Source: Bacteroidia bacterium (GTDB taxonomy: Bacteria; Bacteroidota; Bacteroidia; J057). Taken from it: a DNA stretch of 64,000 nucleotides. Below are positions 63,765 to 64,000 of the stretch, in pieces. Both the position numbers and the translations under genes were made by a program. The notes beneath the pieces are model-generated. The model was not told where the DNA came from. It was given only the letters and a program-made list of their open reading frames with translations, and ran no database searches. Every line of letters begins with the position of its first letter. Position 1 is the first letter of the stretch. Location of the stretch: positions 104,341 to 168,340 of the forward strand of contig JAUIGE010000014.1 in NCBI GenBank assembly GCA_030430205.1, written 5' to 3'.

Positions 63765-63883
63765 GGAGAAGGGAGAAGGGATAAGGGAGAATGGAGAAGG
63801 GATAAGGGATAAGGGAGAATGGATAATGGATAATGGACAAGGGATAATGGACAAGGGATAATGGACAATGGATAATGGATAAT
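63765..63883. repeat. heptanucleotide array, 17 x 7 bp (GGANAAK)
   Basis: Seventeen units in exact register, all of the form GGA(G/T/C)AA(G/T): first GGAGAAG and GGATAAG, then GGATAAT alternating with GGACAAG or GGACAAT. It follows the CBM9-like lipoprotein gene. The reverse strand has a long open frame only because of this repeat. Confidence 0.9.
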
Positions 63884-63913
63884 TAGTCGTGTTCATTCAA
63901 AAGTCGAAGTATC

Positions 63914-64000
63914 TTACTTGATAATATCCTCTTTTAATCGTTCTTTGAAAAACTGTAATCCGACATCATCTTCTAGCAAAGCAAGCAAACAAATTTTTTC
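63914..64000 (-). CDS. possible C-terminal end of a gene running off the window
   Basis: The minus strand codes for 28 residues ending in TAA: KICLLALLEDDVGLQFF, then KERLKEDIIK. It reads like a helical protein tail but is too short to name. It could also be chance. Confidence 0.35.
   Translation of the reverse strand, partial: EKICLLALLEDDVGLQFFKERLKEDIIK

Noticed and set aside
63362..63868. 168-residue open frame on the minus strand
   Set aside because: Half of it is the heptamer array, the other half is antisense to the CBM9-like gene.

Overview
The window looks like a chromosomal stretch of a Bacteroidota bacterium, most likely of the Saprospiraceae/Lewinella type. The evidence is eight predicted secreted proteins with type IX secretion (T9SS) C-terminal sorting domains (one of them type B, CHU/gliding-type), PKD and Ig-like modules, Rpn/PDDEXK_2 'transposase' genes, a DUF4143 ATPase, a LytS/LytTR pair with a periplasmic propeller, and TAnnTTTG-like promoter boxes. 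No rRNA or tRNA gene was seen. The genus is an inference.

Layout. 1-11.1 kb: the tail of a cytochrome-c-like protein, a small membrane protein, a RapA-like SNF2 ATPase, a lipoprotein, catalase-peroxidase KatG, an ArgE-like M20 deacylase and a YfcC-type carrier separated by a MITE-like element, and a DUF4143 ATPase preceded by three 33-bp repeats. 11.2-14.2 kb: a CotH-family secreted protein and a beta-lactamase-fold lipoprotein. 14.2-19.7 kb: a three-gene cassette, all on the minus strand, that I consider the most interesting part of the window: an EAD1-like/trypsin-like protease, a probable inactive STAND (iSTAND) protein without the Walker A lysine, and a 1012-aa STAND NTPase ending in an EAD11-like adaptor. 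It resembles predicted bacterial conflict or programmed-death systems. It is followed by about 0.8 kb of nested repeats. 20.4-30.5 kb: an Rpn gene, two large T9SS proteins (four Ig domains; seven ~215-aa modules), and a decayed Rpn copy interrupted by a palindromic repeat. 30.6-37.5 kb: miaA, a 1160-aa exported coiled-coil protein, a small unknown protein, an epimerase-like gene coupled to a LOG-family gene. 37.6-44.8 kb: three tandem T9SS subtilases. 45.1-46.4 kb: a 3-methyladenine glycosylase and a histidine phosphatase. 46.6-54.2 kb: a urate-degradation region. 54.2-64 kb: another Rpn gene, an NHL-propeller T9SS protein, an AraC regulator, a CHU-type protein, a LytTR/LytS two-component pair, a YceI-like protein and a CBM9-like lipoprotein.

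The urate region reads as a pathway. PuuD (urate hydroxylase with its own cytochrome c domain) makes 5-hydroxyisourate. A fused OHCU decarboxylase/HIU hydrolase converts this to allantoin, in the same domain order as plant allantoin synthase. Allantoinase and allantoicase then give ureidoglycolate and urea. A DUF6986 CitE-like protein ends the operon, and an XdhC-like factor with an added zinc-ribbon tail is divergent from puuD.

The intergenic DNA is rich in repeats: four arrays with a 7-bp period but different unit sequences, two copies of a ~243-bp MITE-like element in opposite orientation, four copies of a GACGC-ended palindromic element (one of them split by a MITE copy), two REP-like GGGCTTCGCCC palindrome clusters, and relics of genes. 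All family names come from reading motifs by eye; no database search was run.
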